A stretch of DNA of 64,000 nucleotides from Planococcus liqunii (GTDB lineage: Bacteria; Bacillota; Bacilli; Bacillales_A; Planococcaceae). The stretch spans positions 3,891,746-3,955,745 of the forward strand of contig NZ_CP129238.1 in assembly GCF_030413595.1 (NCBI RefSeq). The letters run 5' to 3'. This document shows, piece by piece, positions 8,691 through 17,714 of this stretch (its first letter is position 1; every line of letters starts with the position of its first letter). The translations under genes were made by a program, and so were the position numbers. The notes beneath the pieces were generated by a model. That model did no database searches. It saw only the letters and a program-made list of their open reading frames with translations, and was not told where the DNA came from.

Positions 8691-8739
8691 AATCGCAGGG
8701 TAACTTAGAGAGTATCAGAAGTGGAGGAGGAGTTTAGAG

Positions 8740-9921
8740 ATGAAAATTGTCATTGTACCTTCAGGTTTTAAAGAGTGCCTGGATTCAGAAGATGTAGCAG
8801 CAGCAATGGAACGGGGCGTTAAACGGTTTGATCCGTCAATCGAGACGGTCGTCATTCCGATGATTGACGGCGGGGAAGGATTTGTCAAAACGATTATCCG
8901 CTTAAAAGGCGGCACCTTGGTGGAAAAGCAAGTGACAGGGCCCGTCGGCAAACCCATCAGCAGCTATTTCGGCGTTTACAAAGAACACGGCAAACGGATT
9001 GCAGTCATTGAAATGGCGGCGGTAGCCGGGCTGAAACTGGTGCCCCGCGCTGAGCGAAACCCGCTAAAAACGACTACTTACGGCGTCGGCGAATTGATAA
9101 CGGCTTCCCTTGACTATGGCGTTGACCGCATTTTGATTGGCTGCGGCGACTCCGGCACTTCAGACGGCGGAGCCGGCATGGCCCAGGCACTCGGTGTGCA
9201 ATTTTTGGACAAGTACCAGCAACCCGTGCACATCAGCGGCGGGGAAGACTTGTTGAAAGTGGACTCCCTTCTCACTGCGAACGTAGACAGGCGGTTGGAG
9301 GACATCACAATTGACGTGGCATGCAATTGGCAGAACGTCTTATGCGGCGAAAGAGGCGTAGCACGCGTGTTTGGGCCGCAAAAAGGAGCCACGCCAAAGC
9401 AGGTGGTTCTTCTCTCTTCAGCATTGGAGCAATATGCCGGGGCTATTCAGCAAGCGACGGGGCTCGATGTCCGCACCTTGCCGGGCAGCGGCGCATCGGG
9501 CGGATTAGGTGCCGGATTACTGGCATTTACCAACGCCACCTTGCATCCCCGTTTTGAAATCATCATGGACTTTATCAATATCGATGAGGAAATTGCCACA
9601 GCTGATATCGTCTTTACCGCAGAAGGCAGCTTGGATTTCCAGACGCCGAATGGAAAAATTCCATCGGAAGTGGCGCGGATCGCCAAAATGAGCCATATTC
9701 CGGTGATTGCCTTGACCGGAACCATCGGTGAAGGCGCCGACCTTAATTACAAGGCAGGCATCGACGCTTACAGCTGTATCATCCAAAAGCCTGTTTCTTT
9801 GGAACTGGCAATGAAAAACGCGCCGAAATGGATCGAGGAAAGCACCTATTCCGTGCTGCGGAAAGTCGCCATCGGCTGGCGGATGACCAATAAAGGCGGG
9901 TTGAAGAAGGTGTCCAGCTAA
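8740..9921 (+). CDS. glxK: Glycerate kinase (GlxK/GarK family)
   Basis: A 393-residue cytoplasmic kinase that phosphorylates D-glycerate, linking glyoxylate, glycolate or sugar-acid breakdown to glycolysis. Family signatures are PSGFKECLDS near the N-terminus, the glycine-rich GCGDSGTSDGGAGM (134-147), and PGSGASGGLGAGLLAF about two-thirds along. GGAGGAGG is about 8 bp before the ATG. The SLC13 transporter gene follows after 1 bp, so this is a two-gene uptake and use operon. An 11-bp-periodic repeat array upstream suggests dedicated control. Confidence 0.93.
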   Translation: MKIVIVPSGFKECLDSEDVAAAMERGVKRFDPSIETVVIPMIDGGEGFVKTIIRLKGGTLVEKQVTGPVGKPISSYFGVYKEHGKRIAVIEMAAVAGLKLVPRAERNPLKTTTYGVGELITASLDYGVDRILIGCGDSGTSDGGAGMAQALGVQFLDKYQQPVHISGGEDLLKVDSLLTANVDRRLEDITIDVACNWQNVLCGERGVARVFGPQKGATPKQVVLLSSALEQYAGAIQQATGLDVRTLPGSGASGGLGAGLLAFTNATLHPRFEIIMDFINIDEEIATADIVFTAEGSLDFQTPNGKIPSEVARIAKMSHIPVIALTGTIGEGADLNYKAGIDAYSCIIQKPVSLELAMKNAPKWIEESTYSVLRKVAIGWRMTNKGGLKKVSS

Positions 9922-9922
9922 T

Positions 9923-11377
9923 ATGATGGAAGGATTGGAAAAACAACTCCAAAAGAACCGGCTGTTCCTTTCCAGAGATCGGTTGTTTTCAAAACCGACT
10001 GTCCTCATGGGCTTGCATGTGCTTTTTCTGGCAGCCATCTTGTTGGCCGATGGTTTGGACTACCCGGCCAAAATTTCGTTATTCGCGTTTTTGTCGGCGA
10101 TGGTTTTATGGATAGCTACGAAAATCCCCGCCGGATTCGTCGCCGTTTCCCTTATTGCCTTCGTCATCCTGATGAATGCAGCAGAACCGGAACTTTTGTA
10201 CGAATCGCTTTCCGAGGAAGTAGTGTGGCTTATGATCGGGTCGTTCATCATCGGCCAGGCCGTCAAAGAATCGGGACTTGCGGAACGCTTAACGCTCTTT
10301 CTGCTCCGTAAATCGAAGGAAAAAGGACAAGCGCTAGCAGGAGTCAGCGCCGTTTTGTTCGCCACCGTCTTTTTCATTCCGTCCACTTCCGGCCGGGCTG
10401 CACTCGCCATGCCGATCATCAGCCAATTAAGCCAAAAATATACGGAAAAAGAACAGCGGGTGCTGGTTCTGTTGGCGCCCGTCGTCATCCTGATGAGCAC
10501 ATCCGCTACCTTGATCGGGGCAGGTTCCCACTTAATCGGCATCGGACTTCTTGAAAGCACCGCCCAGCAATCCATTTCGTTCATCCAGTGGTTCGTTTGG
10601 GGACTGCCGTTTGCCGCCGTGGCGACGCTTCTTTCCTTCCTGGTTGCAAACTGGCTGTTTTGGCCGAAACACGGAGAAAAGCGATTGGAAATTGAACAAG
10701 CTGCTGGCCCCTCCCTTGTGAAAAAGCAGCTGAAACCGATTGAGAAAAAGACGCTGATCCTGCTGTGTGCATTGATCGTCTTGTGGATGACCGAAAGCCT
10801 GCATGGCTATGACATCGCATTTGTGGCGATGATCGGCGCCATCCTGGTCATGGCGCCAAACTGCGGCGTCATCACCTGGAAACAAGGCATGAAATCCGTT
10901 TCTTGGAATTTGATTGTGTTTGTGGCCGCTGCTGCAGCACTCGGGAAAATTTTGGTGGATACCGGCGTTGTGGAATGGCTGGAAGGAGGCATGGCAAACT
11001 TTCTGCAGTCGTTTACGGATGCACCGGAATGGCAAATCGTTTTCGTCATTCTGTTTGTATCGGTGACCAGCCATTTGTACATCACTTCCCATACGACCCG
11101 GGCCATTGTCTTTATCCCGGCGTTCTTGCTGTTCAGCGAAGCCATTGGCGCCAACCCTTCCGCCGTGGTGTTCTTGAGTTTAATCGGCATGAACTATTGC
11201 GTGACGTTTCCGGTCAGCTCCAAAGCCTTGCTGCTGTTTTACGAAGACGAAGACGAAGGCGTTTCGTACGATGCCGGCAGCCTGGTCAAACTGAGTGCCG
11301 TCTTGATGCCGCTCTATATCGCCCTGATGATGCTGTTTTATTTCACATATTGGCAGTGGACCGGATTGCAGCTGTAA
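9923..11377 (+). CDS. SLC13/DASS family anion (dicarboxylate-type) transporter
   Basis: A 484-residue membrane protein with about 11-12 helices and the two-hairpin layout of DASS transporters. Helix-breaking STSGRAALAMP (about 151-161) and the later VTSHLYITSHTTRAI segment correspond to the substrate and sodium loops. It overlaps the glycerate kinase operon (start 1 bp after its stop; ATG ATG tandem), so the likely substrate is glycerate or a related hydroxy acid rather than a classic C4-dicarboxylate. That is an inference from context. Confidence 0.85.
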   Translation: MMEGLEKQLQKNRLFLSRDRLFSKPTVLMGLHVLFLAAILLADGLDYPAKISLFAFLSAMVLWIATKIPAGFVAVSLIAFVILMNAAEPELLYESLSEEVVWLMIGSFIIGQAVKESGLAERLTLFLLRKSKEKGQALAGVSAVLFATVFFIPSTSGRAALAMPIISQLSQKYTEKEQRVLVLLAPVVILMSTSATLIGAGSHLIGIGLLESTAQQSISFIQWFVWGLPFAAVATLLSFLVANWLFWPKHGEKRLEIEQAAGPSLVKKQLKPIEKKTLILLCALIVLWMTESLHGYDIAFVAMIGAILVMAPNCGVITWKQGMKSVSWNLIVFVAAAAALGKILVDTGVVEWLEGGMANFLQSFTDAPEWQIVFVILFVSVTSHLYITSHTTRAIVFIPAFLLFSEAIGANPSAVVFLSLIGMNYCVTFPVSSKALLLFYEDEDEGVSYDAGSLVKLSAVLMPLYIALMMLFYFTYWQWTGLQL

Positions 11378-11389
11378 AGAATGACCCAA

Positions 11390-11424
11390 AACAGAGCCAT
11401 GCAGCACCGGCTCTGTTCTTTTTA
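11390..11424 (+). terminator. Terminator of the glycerate kinase/transporter operon
   Basis: AACAGAGCC (11390-11398) pairs with GGCTCTGTT (11409-11417), followed by a T-rich run. Between here and 11680 I see no gene. Confidence 0.85.
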
Positions 11425-11682
11425 TGGGTTCGAGTGAATTCACTACGGCAGCAACTTCAGCTTCTTTTTCAATTATTTCTTTTTGCCAAGCCGGAACCTT
11501 TCTCTCAATTGCCATTTTCTATATGAGAACCCTTTCAGCAATTTGAAAATTAAAATTATTTCGAAATACTATAAATTTCCATATCGGCATTTGTGATGAT
11601 TTTTTAAAAAAGCTGCAGCCCTTGCTGTTTTAGCGAATTTCACTAGTTATTAATTGGACACAATTTAATATCAGGGTATCCT

Positions 11683-11710
11683 TTGACAAAAAATCTATTT
11701 CCTATAACAT
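11683..11710 (+). promoter_or_regulatory. Probable ahpC promoter
   Basis: TTGACA (11683-11688), 16-bp spacer, TAACAT (11705-11710). Transcription would begin near 11717, giving a leader of about 120 bases before ahpC. The PerR-like box lies just downstream. Confidence 0.65.
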
Positions 11711-11721
11711 TGAAGATAGGA

Positions 11722-11736
11722 TTAGAATCATTATAG
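11722..11736 (+). promoter_or_regulatory. PerR box upstream of ahpCF
   Basis: TTAGAATCATTATAG matches the PerR 7-1-7 consensus (TTATAATnATTATAA) at 12 of 14 positions. A second, weaker match (10 of 14) lies at 11739-11753. The placement just past the promoter would allow repression relieved by peroxide, as for ahpCF in Bacillus. Confidence 0.7.
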
Positions 11737-11837
11737 TTAGATAATCATATTAATTGAGGCGAACCACTTTGATTAATATTTTTTTATGGGGTTATCGGCT
11801 ATGAGCATTCTAAAAAAACATTTAGGAGGAATTTAAT

Positions 11838-12407
11838 ATGTCTTTGATCGGAAAAGAAATTCAACCATTCGCAGCTTCAGCTTACAACGCCGGAAGCGGT
11901 GAATTTATCGAGGTATCGGAACAAAACATGAAAGGCCAATGGAGTGTGGTTTGCTTCTACCCTGCAGACTTTACATTTGTTTGCCCTACGGAACTTGAAG
12001 ATCTTCAAAAACAATACGCTACCCTTAAAAATCTGGGCGTGGAAGTGTATTCCGTTTCAACAGATACTCACTTCACGCATAAAGCATGGCACGATCATTC
12101 AGATGCAATCAGCACACTTGAATACATCATGATCGGCGACCCGTCTCAACGCATTTCCCGCAGCTTTGATGTCTTGGACGAAGAAGCGGGCCTTGCACAG
12201 CGCGGTACATTCATCGTTGACCCGGACGGCATTGTTCAAGCTGCAGAAATCAATGCAGACGGCATTGGCCGTGATGCAAGCACGCTTGTCGGCAAAATCA
12301 AAGCGGCTCAATATGTCCGCAACAACCCAGGTGAAGTTTGCCCGGCTAAATGGGAAGAAGGCAGTGCGACACTTAAGCCGAGCCTTGACCTTGTAGGGAA
12401 AATATAA
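11838..12407 (+). CDS. ahpC: Alkyl hydroperoxide reductase subunit C (2-Cys peroxiredoxin)
   Basis: A 189-residue cytoplasmic peroxiredoxin that reduces H2O2 and organic peroxides. The peroxidatic cysteine is C49 in [13 protein letters not shown]; the resolving cysteine is C168 in GEVCPAKW. It is re-reduced by AhpF, encoded 12 bp downstream. TTAGGAGG precedes the ATG at normal spacing. A PerR box and promoter upstream predict peroxide induction. Confidence 0.97.
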   Translation: MSLIGKEIQPFAASAYNAGSGEFIEVSEQNMKGQWSVVCFYPADFTFVCPTELEDLQKQYATLKNLGVEVYSVSTDTHFTHKAWHDHSDAISTLEYIMIGDPSQRISRSFDVLDEEAGLAQRGTFIVDPDGIVQAAEINADGIGRDASTLVGKIKAAQYVRNNPGEVCPAKWEEGSATLKPSLDLVGKI

Positions 12408-12419
12408 GGAGTTCTGATC

Positions 12420-13967
12420 ATGATATTAGATGCAGATATAAAAGCACAATTAGCTCAATACCTAGAATTGTTGGAAGGCGATGTGCTGCTGAAAGTCAGC
12501 GCAGGATCGGACGACGTTTCCCGCGACATGTTGGCTTTGGTAAATGAACTATCCGCAATGTCTGCCCGCATCAAAGTGGAACATGCACAGCTTGAAAGAA
12601 CGCCGAGCTTCAGTGTCAGCCGCATCGGCGAAGACACCGGCATCACGTTTGCCGGCATCCCTCTTGGCCATGAATTTACTTCACTGGTCCTTGCCTTGCT
12701 GCAAGTAAGCGGGCGGGCTCCGAAAGCCGACGCGAAAGTCATCGACCAAATCAAAAGCATCCAAGGCAACTACCATTTCGACTCTTACATCAGCTTAAGC
12801 TGCCAAAACTGTCCGGAAGTGGTCCAGAGCCTAAACTTGATGAGTGTGCTCAACCCGAATATCTCGCATACGATGATTGACGGCGGAGCATTCAAAGAAG
12901 AGGTTGAAAGCAAAGACATCATGGCGGTCCCGACGGTCTTCCTGAACGGCGAACCGTTCTCCAGCGGACGCATGTCGCTTGAAGAATTGCTTGCTAAACT
13001 CGGCAGTGCACCGGATGCATCCGAGTTTGCAGACAAAGACCCGTATGATGTTCTTGTTGTCGGCGGCGGGCCGGCGGGTGCAAGTGCGGCCATCTATGCT
13101 GCGCGCAAAGGCATCCGGACAGGCATCGTTGCGGAACGCTTTGGCGGACAGGTTCTGGATACGATGAGCATCGAAAACTTCATCAGCGTCAGACAGACAG
13201 ATGGGCCGAAGTTCGCTGCGAGCCTTGAAGAGCATGTGAAAGAGTACAACATTGATGTGATGAACCTGCAGCGCGCCAAGCGTTTGGAAAAGAAAGAGTT
13301 CATCGAACTTGAACTTGAAAACGGCGCTGTCGTGAAAGGCAAAACCGTCATTCTTTCCACAGGCGCGCGCTGGCGCAATATTGGCGTGCCGGGCGAGGCT
13401 GAATTCAAGAACAAAGGCGTGGCTTACTGCCCGCACTGTGACGGCCCCTTGTTTGCCGGCAAAGATGTAGCAGTGGTCGGCGGCGGCAACTCCGGCGTCG
13501 AGGCAGCCATCGACCTGGCAAACATCGTGAACCACGTAACCGTTTTGGAATATAATGCAGAGCTAAAAGCGGATTCTGTGCTGCAGGACCGCCTGAAGAG
13601 CTTGCCGAACGTTACAATTCTCACAAACGCCCGTACACAGGAAATTACCGGCACGGACAAAGTGAACGGCATCTCCTATATTGACCTTCAAACAGGAGAA
13701 GAAAAGCATGTCAAACTGTCCGGCGTCTTTGTCCAGATCGGCCTTGTTCCAAATACCGACTGGCTAGGCGACACAGTTGACCGCAATAAGTTCGGTGAAA
13801 TTATCATCGATCAGCGCGGCTCAACGAACATCCCGGGCGTCTTTGCTGCAGGCGACTGCACAAACAGCCCGTACAAACAGATCATCATTTCGATGGGATC
13901 CGGCGCGACAGCTTCATTGAGTGCGTTCGACCACCTCATCAGAAGCGAAGTTCCGGTTTTGGCATAA
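12420..13967 (+). CDS. ahpF: Alkyl hydroperoxide reductase subunit F
   Basis: A 515-residue NADH-dependent disulfide reductase that recycles AhpC. The N-terminal tandem thioredoxin-fold region holds C128-QN-C131. The FAD motif VVGGGPAGASAAIYAA follows near residue 215. The thioredoxin-reductase-like redox centre is C337-PH-C340, followed by the NAD motif VVGGGNSGVEAA, and the C-terminal FAD motif is FAAGDCT. All redox residues are intact. AAGGAG lies just before the ATG. It is co-transcribed with ahpC. Confidence 0.97.
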   Translation: MILDADIKAQLAQYLELLEGDVLLKVSAGSDDVSRDMLALVNELSAMSARIKVEHAQLERTPSFSVSRIGEDTGITFAGIPLGHEFTSLVLALLQVSGRAPKADAKVIDQIKSIQGNYHFDSYISLSCQNCPEVVQSLNLMSVLNPNISHTMIDGGAFKEEVESKDIMAVPTVFLNGEPFSSGRMSLEELLAKLGSAPDASEFADKDPYDVLVVGGGPAGASAAIYAARKGIRTGIVAERFGGQVLDTMSIENFISVRQTDGPKFAASLEEHVKEYNIDVMNLQRAKRLEKKEFIELELENGAVVKGKTVILSTGARWRNIGVPGEAEFKNKGVAYCPHCDGPLFAGKDVAVVGGGNSGVEAAIDLANIVNHVTVLEYNAELKADSVLQDRLKSLPNVTILTNARTQEITGTDKVNGISYIDLQTGEEKHVKLSGVFVQIGLVPNTDWLGDTVDRNKFGEIIIDQRGSTNIPGVFAAGDCTNSPYKQIIISMGSGATASLSAFDHLIRSEVPVLA

Positions 13968-13978
13968 CGGATAAAAAT

Positions 13979-14024
13979 AAAGGATTGTTGAGAGGGAATA
14001 AATTCCTCTCAACAGTCCTTTTGC
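13979..14024 (+). terminator. Terminator of ahpCF
   Basis: A long stem with arms AAAGGAtTGTTGAGAGG and CCTCTCAACAgTCCTTT, followed by T-rich sequence. Confidence 0.85.
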
Positions 14025-14139
14025 TTTGTGTGAACGATTGAGGAAGCGTTCGTTTATCCTCTTATGCATGGTCTGCGGCTACTCTTCGGTTCAGATATGA
14101 TATGATAACTTAGTTGCGCTTTGGCGCGAAGGAGCTTAT

Positions 14140-15039
14140 ATGATGAAATTCAATAAAGGTGTTTTATATATATTAATAGGTGCGTCTTTTTTTGGTTTTA
14201 CTCCGATATTTGCCAAAATCGGATTCAGCCATGGGTATTCACTTGGCCAGATCAATATCGTCCAAATGATCATTTCTTTCATTTTGCTATGGTCTTTGAC
14301 GCTCATTAAACGCGCCAGTTTTAAAGGGCTCCATAGGAAAAATATTCTCCAAGTCATGGTGACCGGTTGTTTTATCGGTTTAACCAGTATTTTTTATTAC
14401 GGCTCGATGCAGTATTTGCCTGCTTCATTGGCCATTATTTTGATGTTCCAATTCGTTTGGATCGGAATCATTTTAGAATGGATTTTCAGTAAAATAAAAC
14501 CTTCCAAGCTGACGGTATTGTCCATTCTTTTAATCTTGGTCGGGGTCTTTTTTGCTTCGAATTTTGTAAATGGCGATATAAATGGATTGCCGCTGAGAGG
14601 TTTCGTTTTTGGCATTCTGTCTGCCTTCACCTATGCCGGATTCATCTTCTGCAGCGGCAAGGTGGCTGTGAATGTAGATCCGTGGACGCGCAGCTCTTTG
14701 ATGGTGACAGGCTCAACCATTTTAGTGCTTGTTGTATTCATGGGGGATATGCCCGCTGTGCTGCCCTTGGAGAAAGATTTGGTAACCACAGCAGTTGGCG
14801 TTTCGCTGTTCGGGGCCGTCTTGCCGCCATTGTTTTTTGCAGCTGGCGCCCCTTTGGTTTCAGGCGGAATGGCCAATATCCTAACGTCCATCGAATTGCC
14901 GATCGCCATCCTGTCAGCGAGCCTTATTCTGTCGGAAGCCGTATCGCCGTTCCAATGGTTCGGCATTGTGATTATATTAGCCGCTATTGCCTTAAACGAA
15001 CTCAGTCCCAACCTTTTCCGCATCAAAAAGTTCTTTTAA
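14140..15039 (+). CDS. EamA/DMT family transporter
   Basis: A 299-residue membrane protein with ten predicted helices in two EamA repeats (about 7-137 and 150-288), as in drug/metabolite transporters. The first repeat starts YILIGASFFGFTPIFAK and the second GFVFGILSAFTYAGFIF. The substrate cannot be inferred. GAAGGAGC precedes two tandem ATGs (14140 and 14143). It appears to be a single-gene unit, followed by a strong terminator. Confidence 0.85.
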   Translation: MMKFNKGVLYILIGASFFGFTPIFAKIGFSHGYSLGQINIVQMIISFILLWSLTLIKRASFKGLHRKNILQVMVTGCFIGLTSIFYYGSMQYLPASLAIILMFQFVWIGIILEWIFSKIKPSKLTVLSILLILVGVFFASNFVNGDINGLPLRGFVFGILSAFTYAGFIFCSGKVAVNVDPWTRSSLMVTGSTILVLVVFMGDMPAVLPLEKDLVTTAVGVSLFGAVLPPLFFAAGAPLVSGGMANILTSIELPIAILSASLILSEAVSPFQWFGIVIILAAIALNELSPNLFRIKKFF

Positions 15040-15072
15040 CTTAACGTATCCTAAAAAACAAAGCACCGCGTA

Positions 15073-15115
15073 AAAAGGGCAGCCGGCATCGTTTTGATGC
15101 CGGCTGCCCTTTTGC
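15073..15115 (+). terminator. Strong terminator between the EamA and mmuM genes
   Basis: An 18-bp perfect stem (15073-15090 with 15096-15113), GC-rich in the middle and A/T at the ends, so it could serve both converging genes. Confidence 0.85.
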
Positions 15116-15244
15116 CATCTGGTTTCATACGGTGACATAATCCATTCATAAAAAAGCATATGGAATTATTACATTTTATCAAGTATGCATAGGATTAAGC
15201 GCTCAATTTCCCTGGAAACAAGAAGCTCTTTTACCTTGCTTTAT

Positions 15245-16192
15245 CTATTGCTGGCTCCTTTTACGGCCCCATGCAGCAATGGCTGAAATGTCATCAGGGG
15301 TTGTTCTGCAGCAGCCTCCAATCAGACGGGCTCCAGCGTTGTACCAGCTTTTTGTACTTGAAGCAAAATGATTTGCTAAGGGCTCTTTCTCCCAAGTCTT
15401 GCTTACGGCGTCATACGCTTCACCGGAATTTGGATAAACAATTATCGGTTTAGATGTTCGGCTTTTTCCCTCTTGGATCAGCGATTCGATAAAATCAGGT
15501 GCTGAACAATTAATGCCGATTGCAGCTGCCTGCTCTTCTTTATCCAGCCATTCCGCGCAATTGGACATTTTTTCTCCGTCGCTTATATGGCGGCCATCTT
15601 TGGCGCTAAAACTGAACCAGGCATAAACGTCCGGGAATTCCTTCAGCACTTTTACAATGGCTTTAGCTTCTATCAGGCACGGAAGGGTTTCACATGCTAA
15701 AATATCGGCCCCTGCTTCCACCAGCACTTTGATCCGGTCTCTATGGAAAGTCACGAGTTCCTCTTCGGTCAATGAATAATTGCCGCGGTACTCGGAACCG
15801 TCCGAAAGAAAAGCGCCGTAGGGACCGACAGAAGCTGCCACTAACGGTTTCGGCCGGTTGGTTTTGTCTTCAACGCCTGCCCAGAATTCATCGCGGGCCT
15901 CGACGGCAATTTGGACCGACTTTCGGATCAGGCCGACCGCGTCTTTCTCCGTCAACCCTCTTTCCCGGAAACCTTGGATTGTCGCCTGATAGCTTGCCGT
16001 GATGGCACAGTCTGCACCCGCCTCAAAATAATCCAGATGGACTTTTTTGATCATTTCCGGATTTTCCATGACAATTTTCGCCGACCACAACCGGTCATTC
16101 AAATTACAGCCGTAATTTTCCAGCTCTGTCGCCATGGCGCCGTCGAGAATGAGGACCGGAAAATCAGTTAAAATTCGTTCAATCGGGTTCAT
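15245..16192 (-). CDS. mmuM: Homocysteine S-methyltransferase (S-methylmethionine-type)
   Basis: A 315-residue cytoplasmic zinc enzyme that transfers a methyl group, typically from S-methylmethionine, to homocysteine to give methionine. The zinc cysteines are C229 (GINCSAPD), C294 and C295 (GGCCRTTPDD). LDGAMATELE near the N-terminus is typical. It lacks cobalamin and folate domains. AAGGAAG is about 8 bp before the ATG. It is the last gene of a four-gene operon behind a SAM-I riboswitch, with an ABC transporter upstream, pointing to uptake and use of a methylated sulfur amino acid. Confidence 0.92.
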   Translation of the reverse strand: MNPIERILTDFPVLILDGAMATELENYGCNLNDRLWSAKIVMENPEMIKKVHLDYFEAGADCAITASYQATIQGFRERGLTEKDAVGLIRKSVQIAVEARDEFWAGVEDKTNRPKPLVAASVGPYGAFLSDGSEYRGNYSLTEEELVTFHRDRIKVLVEAGADILACETLPCLIEAKAIVKVLKEFPDVYAWFSFSAKDGRHISDGEKMSNCAEWLDKEEQAAAIGINCSAPDFIESLIQEGKSRTSKPIIVYPNSGEAYDAVSKTWEKEPLANHFASSTKSWYNAGARLIGGCCRTTPDDISAIAAWGRKRSQQ

Positions 16193-16233
16193 GCTGCCAC
16201 TTCCTTTCCATGTCCAAAATCAGGTTTCTGCCT

Positions 16234-16974
16234 TTAATTGTTTCTGTTTGCTCTGCTTAAAAACTGCTTCGTCCGTTCCACTTTCGGATTATTGAAAAGC
16301 TGTTCCGGCGTTCCTTCTTCGACGATCTTCCCGTCTTCCATAAAAACAACGCGGTCGGAAATATCACGCGCAAACTGGAGCTCATGGGTCACAATCAGCA
16401 TCGTGTTTCCTTCGTCCGCCACTTTTCGGATCGTTGCCAGCACTTCATCCACCAGCTCTGGATCCAGCGAGGAAGTCGGTTCATCAAACAGCAATACTTC
16501 CGGGTCCAGCGCGAGTGCCCGCGCAATGCCGACCCGCTGCTGCTGCCCGCCTGACAATTGGGCGGGATAATGGTCCAGCCGGTTCGCCAGTCCGACCCGT
16601 TCCAGAATTTCGATGCTCTGTTTTTTGGCTTCTGCTTTATGTATTCGCTTGACGCTGGTCAACCCGATCATGACGTTTTGCAGCACCGTAAAATTCTTGA
16701 ATAGGTTGTATTGCTGGAACACCATGCCTGTCGAATTCCGTAAGGAAACGATATCCGCTTTTTTGGCGGATTGGGCATCCACTCGTTTCCCGCCGATTTC
16801 CACAATTCCGCGGGTTGGCTCCTCCAGAAAATTAATGCAGCGCAGGAGCGTTGATTTGCCAGAGCCGCTTGGCCCCAAAATCGAGACCACTTCGCCTTTC
16901 TGGACGTTCAAGTCGATGCCTTTCAGGACATGCTGGCGCTCGAAATACTTATGGACATTTTCCAATTTAATCAT
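16234..16974 (-). CDS. Polar amino acid ABC transporter, ATP-binding protein
   Basis: A 246-residue ABC ATPase: Walker A GPSGSGKST (34-42), signature LSGGQQQRVGIARAL, Walker B LLFDEPTSSLD, and an H-loop in IVTHELQFA. The sequence is close to glutamine/cystine-type (TcyN/YxeO) ATPases. The start overlaps the permease stop by 1 nt (TGATG), showing tight coupling. It powers uptake with the permease and binding protein of the same SAM-riboswitch operon. Confidence 0.93.
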   Translation of the reverse strand: MIKLENVHKYFERQHVLKGIDLNVQKGEVVSILGPSGSGKSTLLRCINFLEEPTRGIVEIGGKRVDAQSAKKADIVSLRNSTGMVFQQYNLFKNFTVLQNVMIGLTSVKRIHKAEAKKQSIEILERVGLANRLDHYPAQLSGGQQQRVGIARALALDPEVLLFDEPTSSLDPELVDEVLATIRKVADEGNTMLIVTHELQFARDISDRVVFMEDGKIVEEGTPEQLFNNPKVERTKQFLSRANRNN

Positions 16975-17693
16975 CAGGCAATCCCTCTTTCATATCTGCG
17001 TGCCCGTTTCTCCACTTTTACAAGCAAACGCTCCACCGCTATGCAAAGAATCCAGTAGACGATTGAGACCGCGATGTACACTTCAAAAAATGCCAAGCCG
17101 CGCGAACCGAGAATTTTGGCTTCTCCCATGATGTCAATGACGCCAATGATAAACACAAGAGACGTATCCTTAATCGTGCTGATAAACATATTTCCAAGGT
17201 TCGGTATAGCTGTGGCTAAGGCCTGCGGGAAAATGACCTTGAGCATCATCTGGGCCGGCGTCATCCCGATCGATTTGGCCGCTTCAAACTGTCCTCGGTC
17301 AACCGATTCAATTGCGGAGCGGATCGTCTCAGACAAATATGCTCCCAGATTCACGGAAAACGCCAATAGCGCATAAACTTCGGGTGGAATGCTGTTGACA
17401 TCCGCCGATTGGAGCCAGCCGTATTCGATCTGCACGTAGTAAATGATTTTCGGTATGCCGTAAAACACCAGGTAGATCTGAACCAATAAAGGCGTCCCTC
17501 TGATAAAAGATACGTAAATGGCCGAAATCACCCTCAACACCGGCACCCGGTAAATTTTAATAAGGGCGGTGGCTACGCCAATAAATAAGCTTAAAATCAA
17601 TGAGCCGACTGCAATCCCTATGGTGACGGGCAGCCGTGAAATAATTGCAGGAAAACTCTCTATTAAAAAATTGATATCCAGTAAATTTTCCAT
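16974..17693 (-). CDS. Polar amino acid ABC transporter, permease
   Basis: A 239-residue inner-membrane permease of the HisM/GlnP family with about five helices. The EAA loop is visible around GQFEAAKSIGMTPAQMM, with FIRGTPLLVQIYLVFYG earlier. It would form a homodimer with the ATPase at 16234-16974 and receive substrate from the lipoprotein at 17715-18530, 21 bp upstream. Given mmuM and the riboswitch, the substrate is probably methionine, S-methylmethionine or another sulfur amino acid (inference). Confidence 0.9.
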   Translation of the reverse strand: MENLLDINFLIESFPAIISRLPVTIGIAVGSLILSLFIGVATALIKIYRVPVLRVISAIYVSFIRGTPLLVQIYLVFYGIPKIIYYVQIEYGWLQSADVNSIPPEVYALLAFSVNLGAYLSETIRSAIESVDRGQFEAAKSIGMTPAQMMLKVIFPQALATAIPNLGNMFISTIKDTSLVFIIGVIDIMGEAKILGSRGLAFFEVYIAVSIVYWILCIAVERLLVKVEKRARRYERGIA

Positions 17694-17714
17694 TGCCTCT
17701 TCCCCTCCACAAAC

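Noticed and set aside
11180..11515. A minus-strand open frame of 111 codons starting MAIERKVPAWQKE
   Set aside because: Most of it lies antisense to the transporter gene and through its terminator; the weak ribosome site is too far from the start. The first 30 codons look protein-like, so a fragment cannot be excluded.
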